Source: Planosporangium sp963837285 (lineage in GTDB: Bacteria > Actinomycetota > Actinomycetes > Mycobacteriales > Micromonosporaceae). From it: a stretch of 64,000 nucleotides of DNA. The position numbers were made by a program, and so were the translations under genes. The stretch spans positions 372,001 to 436,000 of the forward strand of contig CAWIMS010000001.1 in assembly GCA_963837285.1 (NCBI GenBank), read 5' to 3'. The notes beneath the pieces are model-generated. The model did no database searches. It was not told where the DNA came from and saw nothing but the letters and a program-made list of their open reading frames with translations. Each line of letters opens with the position of its first letter. Position 1 is the stretch's first letter. Of this stretch, positions 25,034-33,219 are shown piece after piece.

Positions 25034-25254
25034 CGCAGCCCGTTCTGCTGGTCGCCCGACGCTGGCGGGTCGTTCAGCTCCGCCTCGCCTTCGAGCAGGG
25101 CGCGTACCTCGGACTCCCGGAACCGCCGGTGCCCGCCCGGGGTTCGGATGCTGCTGATCCGGCCGGCCGCGGCCCAGCGCGTGACGGTCTTCGGGTCGAC
25201 CCGGAACAGCGCGGCCACCTCGCCCGGCGTCAGCAGACGATCTCCCGTGTCCAC
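25030..25254 (-). CDS. bldC: BldC-family small MerR-like DNA-binding protein
   Basis: 74 residues from GTG 25254. LLTPGEVAALFRVDPKTVTRWAAAGRISSIRTPGGHRRFRESEVRALL is nearly the entire Streptomyces BldC domain (quoted here in outline only: DPKTVTRWA helix and GGHRRFRESEV wing). BldC binds direct repeats cooperatively and controls the onset of development in Streptomyces. Its last codons overlap the ubiX stop. It diverges from the Lrp/AsnC gene across a 172-bp gap. Confidence 0.9.
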   Translation of the reverse strand: MDTGDRLLTPGEVAALFRVDPKTVTRWAAAGRISSIRTPGGHRRFRESEVRALLEGEAELNDPPASGDQQNGLR

Positions 25255-25427
25255 GGCCCCCTCCTAGCGTCTGCGACCCGCGTCTGACCACTGATCCCGC
25301 CTGGTCAGGCCTCCGGTGGGACGTACGCCCATTACAGCACCGTGAGCGTGCCGTGTCCGAGAAACAGGGAAAACGCACTGGTTGAGTAGTTAGCTGTGCT
25401 ACGGGGGTTGGAGGTTAGGGTCGGGCC

Positions 25428-25886
25428 GTGGATGCGATCGATCGACGCCTCGTTGACCTGCTGCGTACGAACGCCCGCCGGTCGTATGCCGAGCTGGCGC
25501 GCCAGGTCGGCCTGTCCGCGCCGGCGGTGCACGAGCGGGTCGGCAAGCTGGAGACATCGGGGGTGATCCGCGGGTACCACGCCGACGTCGACCCGGAGGC
25601 CGTCGGGCTCGGCGTGACCGCGCTGATCGGCGTCGTACAGGACAGCACCAGCGGCGACATCGACGACCTGCTCCGGCTGCTGGGCGAGATGACCGAGATC
25701 GAATCCTGCTACTTCATGGCGGGCGAGGAATCCTTCCTACTCAAGGCGCGCGTCGGCACGATCGCCGAGTTGGAGCACCTGATCGTGCGGCTCAACCGGA
25801 CACCGGGCGTCGCGCGTACCCGTACCGCGATCGCGCTGTCGACGAAGTGGGAGGACCGCCCGCCGCCGGTAACCATGGGATCGTGA
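25428..25886 (+). CDS. Lrp/AsnC family transcriptional regulator
   Basis: 152 residues from GTG 25428. The N-terminal helix-turn-helix (DAIDRRLVDLLRTNARRSYA, LARQVGLSAPAVHERVGKLE) is followed by the RAM/AsnC ligand-binding domain with 'GVTALIGVVQDS' and 'CYFMAGEESFLLKARVGTI'. These regulators form octameric discs and respond to amino acids. No adjacent amino-acid gene identifies a ligand. The phosphoesterase gene starts 4 bp after it and may be co-transcribed. Confidence 0.92.
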   Translation: MDAIDRRLVDLLRTNARRSYAELARQVGLSAPAVHERVGKLETSGVIRGYHADVDPEAVGLGVTALIGVVQDSTSGDIDDLLRLLGEMTEIESCYFMAGEESFLLKARVGTIAELEHLIVRLNRTPGVARTRTAIALSTKWEDRPPPVTMGS

Positions 25887-25890
25887 GCCC

Positions 25891-26643
25891 ATGCGTGTCG
25901 CCGTACTCTCCGACATCCACGGTGTCCTACCGGCCCTCGAAGCGGCCCTGGCCGAGCCGGACATCCGCGCCGCCGATCGCATCGTGCTCACCGGCGACCT
26001 GGCCGCCGGCCCGCAGCCGGTCGAGACGCTCGACCTGCTCAGGTCGCTCGGCGACCGGGCGGTATGGGTACGCGGTAATGCCGATCGCGAACTGGTGAAG
26101 CTGCGCGACGGGGGCGAGACGGACATCCCCGATCCGGTCGCGCCGTGGGCGGCCGAGCAACTCCGGCCCGATCAGGTCGAGCTGCTGGCGGGCCTGCCGC
26201 TCGCGGTGACCCTCGACATCGACGGCTTCGGGCCGGTGCTGTTCTGCCATGCGACCCCGCGTGACGACGAGGAGGTCGTGCTCGTCGACAGCGCGATGAG
26301 CCGCTGGTCCGAGGTGCTGTCCACGCTGGACGACAGAGTGTCCACAGTGGTGTGCGGGCACACCCACATGCCGTTCGTACGCCTCGCCGACCGGCGCCTG
26401 GTGGTCAATCCGGGCAGCGTCGGCATGCCGTACGGTGGCGCCGGCGCGCACTGGGCGCTCCTCGATCGGGGTGGCGTGACACTGCGCCGGGCCGAGTTCG
26501 ACCTGGACGCCGCGTGTGCCCGGATCGTCGCCGAGTCCGGCTATCCCGAGGCGACGACCTGGGCGGACTATTTCGTCCGGTCGAAGGCGTCCGACTTCGA
26601 GGCGATCCGGGTGTTCGGCCCGCGTGACGGCCGGCCGGGCTAG
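25891..26643 (+). CDS. YfcE/MJ0936-type metallophosphoesterase
   Basis: 250 residues. The calcineurin-like motifs are all present: VAVLSDIHGVLPALEA (D-x-H), TGDLAAGP (G-D), RGNADRE (G-N-x-D), the His in FCHATPRDDEE, and CGHTHMPF (G-H-T-H). This indicates a dimetal phosphodiesterase active on small phosphodiester substrates; the physiological substrate cannot be inferred. It sits 4 bp after the Lrp-type gene and overlaps the end of the convergent glycolipid-binding-type gene by 4 nt. Confidence 0.9.
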   Translation: MRVAVLSDIHGVLPALEAALAEPDIRAADRIVLTGDLAAGPQPVETLDLLRSLGDRAVWVRGNADRELVKLRDGGETDIPDPVAPWAAEQLRPDQVELLAGLPLAVTLDIDGFGPVLFCHATPRDDEEVVLVDSAMSRWSEVLSTLDDRVSTVVCGHTHMPFVRLADRRLVVNPGSVGMPYGGAGAHWALLDRGGVTLRRAEFDLDAACARIVAESGYPEATTWADYFVRSKASDFEAIRVFGPRDGRPG

Positions 26644-27242
26644 CGCCGACTCGCCAGTCCGGGGTAGTGCACCACGTACCCGTTCTCGTCGACGTCCAGG
26701 TCGGCCGTGAAGGAGCCGGACGCGTACCGGACCCGACCGGGCGCGAGCACGGTGTAGGTCTGCGCGTTGGCGATCACCGCAAGGCTCGGCAGCAGCACCC
26801 ACGCCGCCACGATGGTCTCGGTCCGGCCCGGTGTGGTCAGGTCGAGGCGGCGCAGCGGCAGCGTGTTGGTCAGCGGCGACGCGTACAGGTCGACGTCGAG
26901 CGCGTCGGCCAGCCGGTCGGGATCCTCGGTGCCGGGCGGGGGAGCGGTGGAGACCTCGGCGGCCAGGTCACCCTGCTCAGCGGTGGTCACCCGCCAGCCG
27001 TCCGCCGCACGGTCCATCCGGACGGTACGCAGGAAGCCAGCGCCCTCGACCGTCGCCACGAACCGCTGGCTGGCCCAACGCGCGTCGGTGACCAGCTCGT
27101 ACCGGCACGCGTAGGGCGCCGGGCCGTCGGCGATGGCCACTCCGCGTGCGGTCAGTCCACTGTGGTCGTCGAACACCACGTACTCGGCACCGACGAGGTC
27201 GGTGCGCCGCCAGACCAGGGATCGGGGCAGAACGGTCACCAT
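26640..27242 (-). CDS. Putative glycolipid-binding domain protein (DUF1089 type)
   Basis: 200 residues, with no signal or membrane segment. The pattern LVWRRTDLVGAEYVVFDDHSG..ARG at the start and 'TNTLPLRRLDLTTPGRTETI' with 'VAAWVLLPSLAV' in the second half matches the PF06475 (putative glycolipid-binding) family found in many actinobacteria. The family name comes from a single structural inference and the real ligand is unknown. It is probably a monocistronic gene. Confidence 0.7.
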   Translation of the reverse strand: MVTVLPRSLVWRRTDLVGAEYVVFDDHSGLTARGVAIADGPAPYACRYELVTDARWASQRFVATVEGAGFLRTVRMDRAADGWRVTTAEQGDLAAEVSTAPPPGTEDPDRLADALDVDLYASPLTNTLPLRRLDLTTPGRTETIVAAWVLLPSLAVIANAQTYTVLAPGRVRYASGSFTADLDVDENGYVVHYPGLASRR

Positions 27243-27282
27243 GCCAACGTAGCGGCGCGACCGGCCGACCGCACTCCGGAAG

Positions 27283-30183
27283 CTAGACCCCTTTCAGGAT
27301 GTCGAGCAGGGCATTCCGGGCGAAGACGGCGATGATCAGGCCGGCGATCACCAGCACCGCCATCACGACCGTCATGATCACGATGACCCGGGTGTTGCGC
27401 GACTTCGGCGCCGGGGCGTCGCTGCCCTGACTCAGGAGGTGACCGGTCAACGATCCGGAGTGCTCCAGGGGGCTGCCCACTGGCGGTTGGCTGGCCGGAC
27501 GGGTGACGCTGCCGTAAACCGTCCCATGTGGACGTTGCCGCCGGGCCCACTCCTCGTACTGGCCGGACGCGGGCGACCCGCCGGACGTCGGCGCGCCAGG
27601 CGGCCCGGAGATCGGTGCGGCGCCTCCGGACAGGGACGGGAACATCGCCGTACCGCCGGACCGGGCTGGCCCGGCCGGCGTCGTGCCGGGCGGTGGCGGG
27701 CTGGTTGGCGGCGTGCCGGCTGGGGGTGCGCTGTATGGCGGTGGCGGTGCGCTGGTTGGCGGTGTGCCGGCTGGGGGTGCGCTGTATGGCGGTGGCGGTG
27801 CGCTGGTTGGCGGTGTGCCGGCTGGGGGTGCGCTGTATGGCGGTGGCGGTGCGCTGGTTGGCGGTGTGCCGGCTGGGGGTGCGCTGTATGGCGGTGGCGG
27901 TGCGCTGGTTGGCGGTGTGCCGGCTGGGGGTGCGCTGTATGGCGGTGGCGGTGCGCTGGTTGGCGGTGTGCCGGCCGGGATTGCGCTGTATGGCGGCGGC
28001 GCGCTGGCCGGCACCGGTCCGGCTGCGCTCGGTCCGGCTGGCGGCGCCATTGCGCCGAACGCGGGTGGCCTGGTCGGCAATGCCGGGCCGGCCGGTGCTC
28101 CGCCATGCCCGGCGGGTGTCGCCGGCCTGGCTGGCGGCGCCGGTGCCCACGCGGAATGCTCCATCGGGGCCACCGGCGGTGCCGACGACGCTGCGGCGGC
28201 CGGCGGCGGTGCCTGCGGCGCCGAAGACAGCGGGCCCGGTGCGAACGTCGGGGTTACCGGTGGCGCCGAGGTCGGCCGAGAGAGCGGCGCGCCTGCCCCG
28301 GCCGGCGTGCCGGGTGCACTGGGAGCGCCGGGTGCACTGGGAGCGCCGGGTGCACTGGGAGCGCCGGGTGCACTGGGAGCGCCGGGAGCGCCGGGAGCGC
28401 CGGACGGGTGGGACCCGGCTGGCGCCCACAGCAGCGGCGGCGGTTCGGCGCGCGGCGGCTCGGCTGGCCCGCCTGGTTCGCCGGCGGCCGGCTGGCGCGC
28501 CGGCCGCGCTGGCAGGGCTGACGACGGCCAGGCCGGCAGGGCGTGGTCCGGTTCGTCGGGGAGGGCCGGCCGGGCGGGCGCCGCCGCGGCCGTCATCGGT
28601 GACGCGGGTGGGAACGGCGGCACGGGGGATGGCCCCGGTCCTGGCGGTGGCCCGGGCGGCATCGGCGGCTGGGGTACCGGGGGCGCCGGCGGGTACGGCG
28701 GTCCCGGCTCCGGTTCGGGACCCGGCGGCTCGGGCGGCATCGGGCGCGGCGGCGTCGGCACCGGAGCCGGTGACGGGAACGGTGTCGGACCGGGCGACGG
28801 CTCGGGCGGTTCCGGTGGCAGCGGCGGCTCCGGCGGCGAGGCCGGGTCGGGGGGCGAGGCCGGTTCCGGTGGGGATACCGGCTCCGGAGGTGAGGCCGGC
28901 TCGGGCGGCTCCACCGGTGCCGCTGCGCTTACCTCGCCGGCACGGTACGTCCGTGGCCCCACGGTTCCCCGCCGGAGCGCGTCGGCCACGTCGGCGGCGC
29001 TGAGCGGTGCCGCCCCGGGTACCGTCGCGCGGGCCCGGGCCACCCCGGGCGCGGCCGGTACCGGTACCGGCGGATTCTCGTTCACGGTCGCACCGGGTAC
29101 CCGATGGGCCAGCGGCGGCAGCGCGGCTGGCACCGGCTCCGCGGCGGCAGGCGACTCGACCAGTGGCAGCGGGTCGTTCAGCGGGTCGATCGCGCGAGGG
29201 CGGGACGCTTCGGCCACCTCGGCGACCACCTCGGGCGGCAACGCGGGCGCGGCCGGCGCCGGTACCTCGGCGTGCTGGTCCACAGGGGACAGAGACGGGC
29301 CGGGCTCCGCCGGTACCTCGGGCGCGGGTGCGCTGGCCGACACCGCGCTAGCCGACGCCGAGCCGACCGATACCGCGCTGGCCGACGCCGCACCGGCCGG
29401 CTCGGCGACCGGAGCGGCCGCCGGTGGCTCCTGCCAGGACTTGGCGAACGCGGACCACGGCGACTCGTCGCCGATCCGGGTCTGTCCCGGGGTGCGAACC
29501 GGCAGGTCACCTCCGCGACGCGGCAGCCCGGACGGAGCGGCCGACCCGACCTCGCCGGCCCGGTACATGGTCGGGGCGGCCGGCTTGGCCGCGGGCGGGT
29601 CCTCGGGCGGCGACGCGGTGGGCGCCTGTGCCCGGCCGACCGGGGCCGCGGCGGCAACCACGCCCAGCGCCGGGCTCGCGGCCGGTGGCTCGTCACCAGA
29701 CCCGGCCGGTTCGAGACCCGACCGGGCCACCGGTGCCAGCCCAGAGTCAGGCGCCGGCTCCAGGCCGGACCGAGATGACGGCCCCGAGCCTGGCGCCGCC
29801 TCCAGGCCGGACCGAGATGACCGCCCAGAGTCTGGCGCCGGCTCCAGGCCCTGGTCGTCGTCGTGAACGATCTGGCCCTCGTCGCGCACGATGTCGTGAA
29901 CGATCGGCGGATCGTCGACCACGACCTGTGGCCCTTCGCCGGAAAAAGGCGGCGGGTCTCCGGCCCGAGGATCCGGTGCGAGGTTGTTCCAGCGGGCCCA
30001 CAACGCGCCTTCCGGCGGCGGTGGCGGTGGCTCGAACGGCTCGGAAAGCTCCTCGGCCTCCGCGTCCTGCGCCGGAAGCGTGGCGCCGAGTGGTGGCGGT
30101 GGTGGCAGTGCCGGCAGGTCGTCGCCCACCGCATCGGGCGCCGTGGCGCCGTCACGTGCCGCGGTGGCCTCGCGGTCGTCCAT
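27283..30183 (-). CDS. Large Pro-rich protein with single C-terminal membrane helix
   Basis: 966 residues, overwhelmingly Pro, Ala, Ser and Gly. The acidic N-terminus MDDREATAARDGATAPDAVG has no signal peptide. The C-terminus RNTRVIVIMTVVMAVLVIAG continues as one membrane helix and ends NALLDILKGV. A long cytoplasmic disordered region anchored by its tail is the simplest reading. Coding repeats are a 17-residue unit (YSAPPAGTPPTSAPPPP) repeated five or six times and a 6-residue unit (APSAPG). Third-position GC and the clean stop support this strand. The long Gly-rich frame on the other strand is its shadow. Function is unknown; similar low-complexity proteins are often scaffolds in actinobacteria. 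Confidence 0.72.
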   Translation of the reverse strand: MDDREATAARDGATAPDAVGDDLPALPPPPPLGATLPAQDAEAEELSEPFEPPPPPPEGALWARWNNLAPDPRAGDPPPFSGEGPQVVVDDPPIVHDIVRDEGQIVHDDDQGLEPAPDSGRSSRSGLEAAPGSGPSSRSGLEPAPDSGLAPVARSGLEPAGSGDEPPAASPALGVVAAAAPVGRAQAPTASPPEDPPAAKPAAPTMYRAGEVGSAAPSGLPRRGGDLPVRTPGQTRIGDESPWSAFAKSWQEPPAAAPVAEPAGAASASAVSVGSASASAVSASAPAPEVPAEPGPSLSPVDQHAEVPAPAAPALPPEVVAEVAEASRPRAIDPLNDPLPLVESPAAAEPVPAALPPLAHRVPGATVNENPPVPVPAAPGVARARATVPGAAPLSAADVADALRRGTVGPRTYRAGEVSAAAPVEPPEPASPPEPVSPPEPASPPDPASPPEPPLPPEPPEPSPGPTPFPSPAPVPTPPRPMPPEPPGPEPEPGPPYPPAPPVPQPPMPPGPPPGPGPSPVPPFPPASPMTAAAAPARPALPDEPDHALPAWPSSALPARPARQPAAGEPGGPAEPPRAEPPPLLWAPAGSHPSGAPGAPGAPSAPGAPSAPGAPSAPGAPSAPGTPAGAGAPLSRPTSAPPVTPTFAPGPLSSAPQAPPPAAAASSAPPVAPMEHSAWAPAPPARPATPAGHGGAPAGPALPTRPPAFGAMAPPAGPSAAGPVPASAPPPYSAIPAGTPPTSAPPPPYSAPPAGTPPTSAPPPPYSAPPAGTPPTSAPPPPYSAPPAGTPPTSAPPPPYSAPPAGTPPTSAPPPPYSAPPAGTPPTSPPPPGTTPAGPARSGGTAMFPSLSGGAAPISGPPGAPTSGGSPASGQYEEWARRQRPHGTVYGSVTRPASQPPVGSPLEHSGSLTGHLLSQGSDAPAPKSRNTRVIVIMTVVMAVLVIAGLIIAVFARNALLDILKGV
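27707..28010. repeat. 51-bp tandem minisatellite in the Pro-rich gene
   Basis: Five almost identical 51-bp units (27707, 27758, 27809, 27860 and 27911) and a degenerate sixth from 27962. The length is a multiple of three, so copy number can change without breaking the frame. Confidence 0.92.
28310..28405. repeat. 18-bp tandem repeat in the Pro-rich gene
   Basis: Four units of CCGGGTGCACTGGGAGCG from 28310, then 9-bp derivatives CCGGGAGCG to about 28405. They encode the APSAPG run. Confidence 0.88.
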
Positions 30184-30335
30184 CTATGCCCTCCACCATT
30201 GCGCCCGGATCGAGGTGCCGGTCATCCGACCCGCTCCTCGTTCTTCACCGTGCCATATTCGCGCACGTGACGCAGGTGCCCGGGGCGAGATGATCTCACG
30301 TGTACGAACCGTTACGCCGCGACGGATTTGTCCTG

Positions 30336-31853
30336 CTACGACGGGGTTCGGCTGGTAGTCGGCGAGGCCGTGGACGCCTTCGCGGATGCGCTACCGGACG
30401 TATCGGCCGGAGCGCTCGTCGAACCACCACCGGGCGAGGTGCTGCCGCCACCGCCCGGCGAGGTACTGCCGCCCCCTCCCGGGGACGTGGTGCCGCCGCT
30501 GCCCGGAGTGCCGGTCGGTGCCGGCGACTTCGTGCTCGGTGGAGGGGACGCCGGCGTGGACGGCGGAGCGGATGTCGGCGGCTTCGACGACGGTGGGTTC
30601 GACGGCGGTTTGGACGATGCCGGTGGGTTCGACGATGGCTGCGTCTGGCCGGGCGGCGTCGGTGTCGGCGTCGGGGTCGGGTTGACCGGCACCTCCTTGA
30701 AGATCCGGGTCGCGCCGAAGTACTCCGACCACCAGATCGGCGAGATCTTCACCACGTCACCGCTGTTGGGCGCCTGGATCATGTACCCGTTGCCCGCGTA
30801 CATCCCGACGTGGTGGATCGATCGCGAGTTGTTCCGGTCGGTGGCGAAGAACAGCAGGTCGCCGACGAGCAGCTTGTCGATGGCCGGGTGCATGGTGCTC
30901 GCCGTGTACTGGTCGTTGGCGACCCGCGGCAGAATCGTGCCGACCTGCTGGTAGGACCATTGCACCAGGCCCGAACAGTCGAAGTAGTCCGGACCGGCGG
31001 CGCCCCAGACATATGGCCGGCCCAGCCTGGTCTTGGCGAAGTTGAACGCCTTCACCGCGTCAGGGGCGGCGGTCATGCCGTCGACCGCCCCGCCGACGTT
31101 CAGGCCCGCCCCGATGGCGGCCTGCTGCGCGTCGATCGCGGCAAGCTCCCGCTGGTACGCGACAGAGTTTTTGGTCCTGAGGTCCGTGAGCGCGGCGTTG
31201 CGCCGGTCGTAGTCAGCCTTCGCCGCATCGCGGTCGTGGGTGAGCTGGTCGAGCTTGGCGGTGGCCGCCTGGTACCCGGCGTATGCCCCCCGCTCGAGCT
31301 GCTCGGCCCGCTCCAGGTCGCGGGCGGTCGCCTGGCCGCCGGGCTGCTGACCGATGCCGGGCGCCAACACGGACAACTGGTGCAGGTCGGAGGCATACTC
31401 GGCGAGCGGGCCGAGTGCGGCGGCCGCCTTGTAGGCTTCGCCCGCCTCATGGTCGGCGCGGCCCCGCAGGTCATTCAGGCCCTGGGTGGCCTTGTTCCAG
31501 GTTTCGTGGGCGGTGTCAGCGGCGTGCTGGGCCTCGTTGATATTGGCGGCGAACTGGAGAAGCTGCTGTTCGAGCAGGCCGACGGCCGCGGTCTCGGTCA
31601 TGATCTGCTGACCGAGTGGGCCGGGGGTGGTGACCGCCGGCTGGACGTTGGTGGGCAGGCCACCGGTCAGCGAGGAGTTGCCAGGGCCCTGGAACGAGCC
31701 GGGGACGACGGGACGCGAACCTGGATCAGGGATTCCGGGCGCGGCCGGGTCGGCGGCGGCTGGTCTGGCCACGAACACGCACAGCACAGTGCAGACCACC
31801 GCCGCCCATGCGAAAGGGTGGAAATCCACCCGGCGCGTCCGTTCGTATGTCAT
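30336..31853 (-). CDS. Secreted NlpC/P60 peptidoglycan hydrolase with coiled coil and Pro/Ser-rich tail
   Basis: 505 residues. The signal peptide is WAAVVCTVLCVFVARPAAA. Residues about 80-270 are a helical coiled-coil stalk like that of RipA-type hydrolases. The catalytic domain follows: KAFNFAKTRLGRPYVWGAAG, then DYFDCSGLVQWSY (nucleophile Cys) and SIHHVGMYAGNGYM (His). The third polar position reads APNSGDVV, that is Asn where His is common. The tail after 'RIFKEVPVNP' is a Pro/Thr then Ser/Pro/Gly-rich low-complexity region, probably wall-spanning. It cleaves peptide stems in peptidoglycan. It diverges from mqnE. Confidence 0.92.
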   Translation of the reverse strand: MTYERTRRVDFHPFAWAAVVCTVLCVFVARPAAADPAAPGIPDPGSRPVVPGSFQGPGNSSLTGGLPTNVQPAVTTPGPLGQQIMTETAAVGLLEQQLLQFAANINEAQHAADTAHETWNKATQGLNDLRGRADHEAGEAYKAAAALGPLAEYASDLHQLSVLAPGIGQQPGGQATARDLERAEQLERGAYAGYQAATAKLDQLTHDRDAAKADYDRRNAALTDLRTKNSVAYQRELAAIDAQQAAIGAGLNVGGAVDGMTAAPDAVKAFNFAKTRLGRPYVWGAAGPDYFDCSGLVQWSYQQVGTILPRVANDQYTASTMHPAIDKLLVGDLLFFATDRNNSRSIHHVGMYAGNGYMIQAPNSGDVVKISPIWWSEYFGATRIFKEVPVNPTPTPTPTPPGQTQPSSNPPASSKPPSNPPSSKPPTSAPPSTPASPPPSTKSPAPTGTPGSGGTTSPGGGGSTSPGGGGSTSPGGGSTSAPADTSGSASAKASTASPTTSRTPS

Positions 31854-32049
31854 CTCGCCTCCCCTCCATCTGGTCTACATGACACGGGCGAGGCTTGTGA
31901 ACCCAAAAGGGGTTACGGATCCGTCATCGGCAGAGACTTGACCCGTGAATCCCACGTGTACTGAACACCCCTCACGCTCCGGCTGTCCGTTTGGGCGACG
32001 TACGCTCGGCAACTGGGACCAGGGAAATGGCACGCGGGAGGTTGTGGAC

Positions 32050-33219
32050 GTGGACGCTGGGTTGCGGCGTGAGCTAGAGGCCAAGGTGTACTCCGGGGAG
32101 CGGCTGACCCGCGCGGACGGGGTCGCGCTGTACGAGTCGGATGACCTGGTCTGGCTGGGTCGGCTGGCGCATCACGTCCGCACCGAGAAGAACGGCGGCC
32201 GGGTGATGTTCAACGTCAACCGGCATCTCAACCTCACCAATGTCTGCTCGGCTTCCTGCGCGTACTGCTCGTTCCAGCGCAAGCCGGGCGAAAAGGCCGC
32301 GTACACGATGCGCATCGAGGAGGCCGTCCGGCTCGCCAAGCAGATGGAGGGCGAGCAGCTCACCGAGTTGCACATCGTCAACGGTCTGCACCCGACGCTG
32401 CCGTGGAAGTACTACCCGCGGGTGCTGCGGTCGCTTCGTGAGGCGCTCCCCGGCGTCAACCTCAAGGCGTTCACCGCCACCGAGATCCACTGGTTCGAAA
32501 AGATCTCCGGTCTGCCGGCCGACCAGATCCTCGACGAGTTGATGGACGCCGGCCTGGAGTCGCTGACCGGCGGCGGCGCCGAGATCTTCGACTGGGAGAT
32601 CCGCCAGCACATCGTCGATCACGACACCCACTGGGAAGACTGGTCGCGGATCCATCGGCTGGCCCACTCGAAGGGCCTGAAGACCCCGTGCACGATGCTG
32701 TACGGGCACATCGAGGAGCACCGGCACCGGGTCGACCACGTGCTGCGGCTGCGCGAGTTGCAGGACGAGACCGGCGGCTTCCAGGTCTTCATCCCGCTGC
32801 GCTACCAGCACGACTTCGTCGACTCGGCGGACGGCAAGGTGCGCAACCGCCTACAGGAGCGCACCACCATGGCGTCGCCGGCCGAGTCGCTGAAGACCTT
32901 CGCGGTGTCCCGGCTGCTGTTCGACAACGTGCCGCACGTCAAGTGCTTCTGGGTCATGCACGGGCTGTCGGTGGCCCAGCTGTCGCTCAACTTCGGGGTC
33001 GACGACCTGGACGGCTCGGTCGTCGAGTACAAGATCACCCATGACGCCGACCACTACGGCACGCCGAACACCATGCACCGCGAGGACCTGCTGGACCTGA
33101 TCCGTGACGCGGGCTTCCAGCCGGTCGAGCGGAACACGCGGTACGAGATCGTGCGCGAATACGATCCACCGGTGTCGCTGGCCGAGCGCCGTTCAGTTCC
33201 CCAGCAGGTCTGGGCGTAA
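32050..33219 (+). CDS. mqnE: Aminodeoxyfutalosine synthase MqnE (radical SAM)
   Basis: Joins the MqnA product to SAM-derived adenosine in the second futalosine step. GTG 32050 is chosen because GGGAGG lies 8 nt upstream; an open frame reaches back to 31945. 389 residues. The radical SAM cluster motif CSASCAYC has Cys at 66, 70 and 73. It is followed by 'ELHIVNGLHPTLPWKYYPRV', 'LESLTGGGAEIFDWEIRQHI' and 'PLRYQHDF', the MqnE-type forms rather than those of MqnC. Its 3' end overlaps the convergent DUF559 gene by 27 bp. Confidence 0.95.
   Translation: MDAGLRRELEAKVYSGERLTRADGVALYESDDLVWLGRLAHHVRTEKNGGRVMFNVNRHLNLTNVCSASCAYCSFQRKPGEKAAYTMRIEEAVRLAKQMEGEQLTELHIVNGLHPTLPWKYYPRVLRSLREALPGVNLKAFTATEIHWFEKISGLPADQILDELMDAGLESLTGGGAEIFDWEIRQHIVDHDTHWEDWSRIHRLAHSKGLKTPCTMLYGHIEEHRHRVDHVLRLRELQDETGGFQVFIPLRYQHDFVDSADGKVRNRLQERTTMASPAESLKTFAVSRLLFDNVPHVKCFWVMHGLSVAQLSLNFGVDDLDGSVVEYKITHDADHYGTPNTMHREDLLDLIRDAGFQPVERNTRYEIVREYDPPVSLAERRSVPQQVWA

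Noticed and set aside
27707..28010. Regularly spaced repeats considered as a CRISPR array
   Set aside because: Units are contiguous 51-bp tandem copies with no unique spacers, and they encode a protein repeat.
27683..29866. Long plus-strand Gly/Ala-rich open frame resembling a PE_PGRS-type protein
   Set aside because: It is the exact complement of the Pro-rich protein gene. The minus-strand reading has a charged N-terminus, a defined membrane helix and a proper end, whereas the plus frame has no signal or domain.
30300..31964. A 554-codon plus-strand frame opposite the NlpC/P60 gene
   Set aside because: It is a high-GC shadow frame. The minus strand encodes a signal peptide and catalytic Cys/His motifs.
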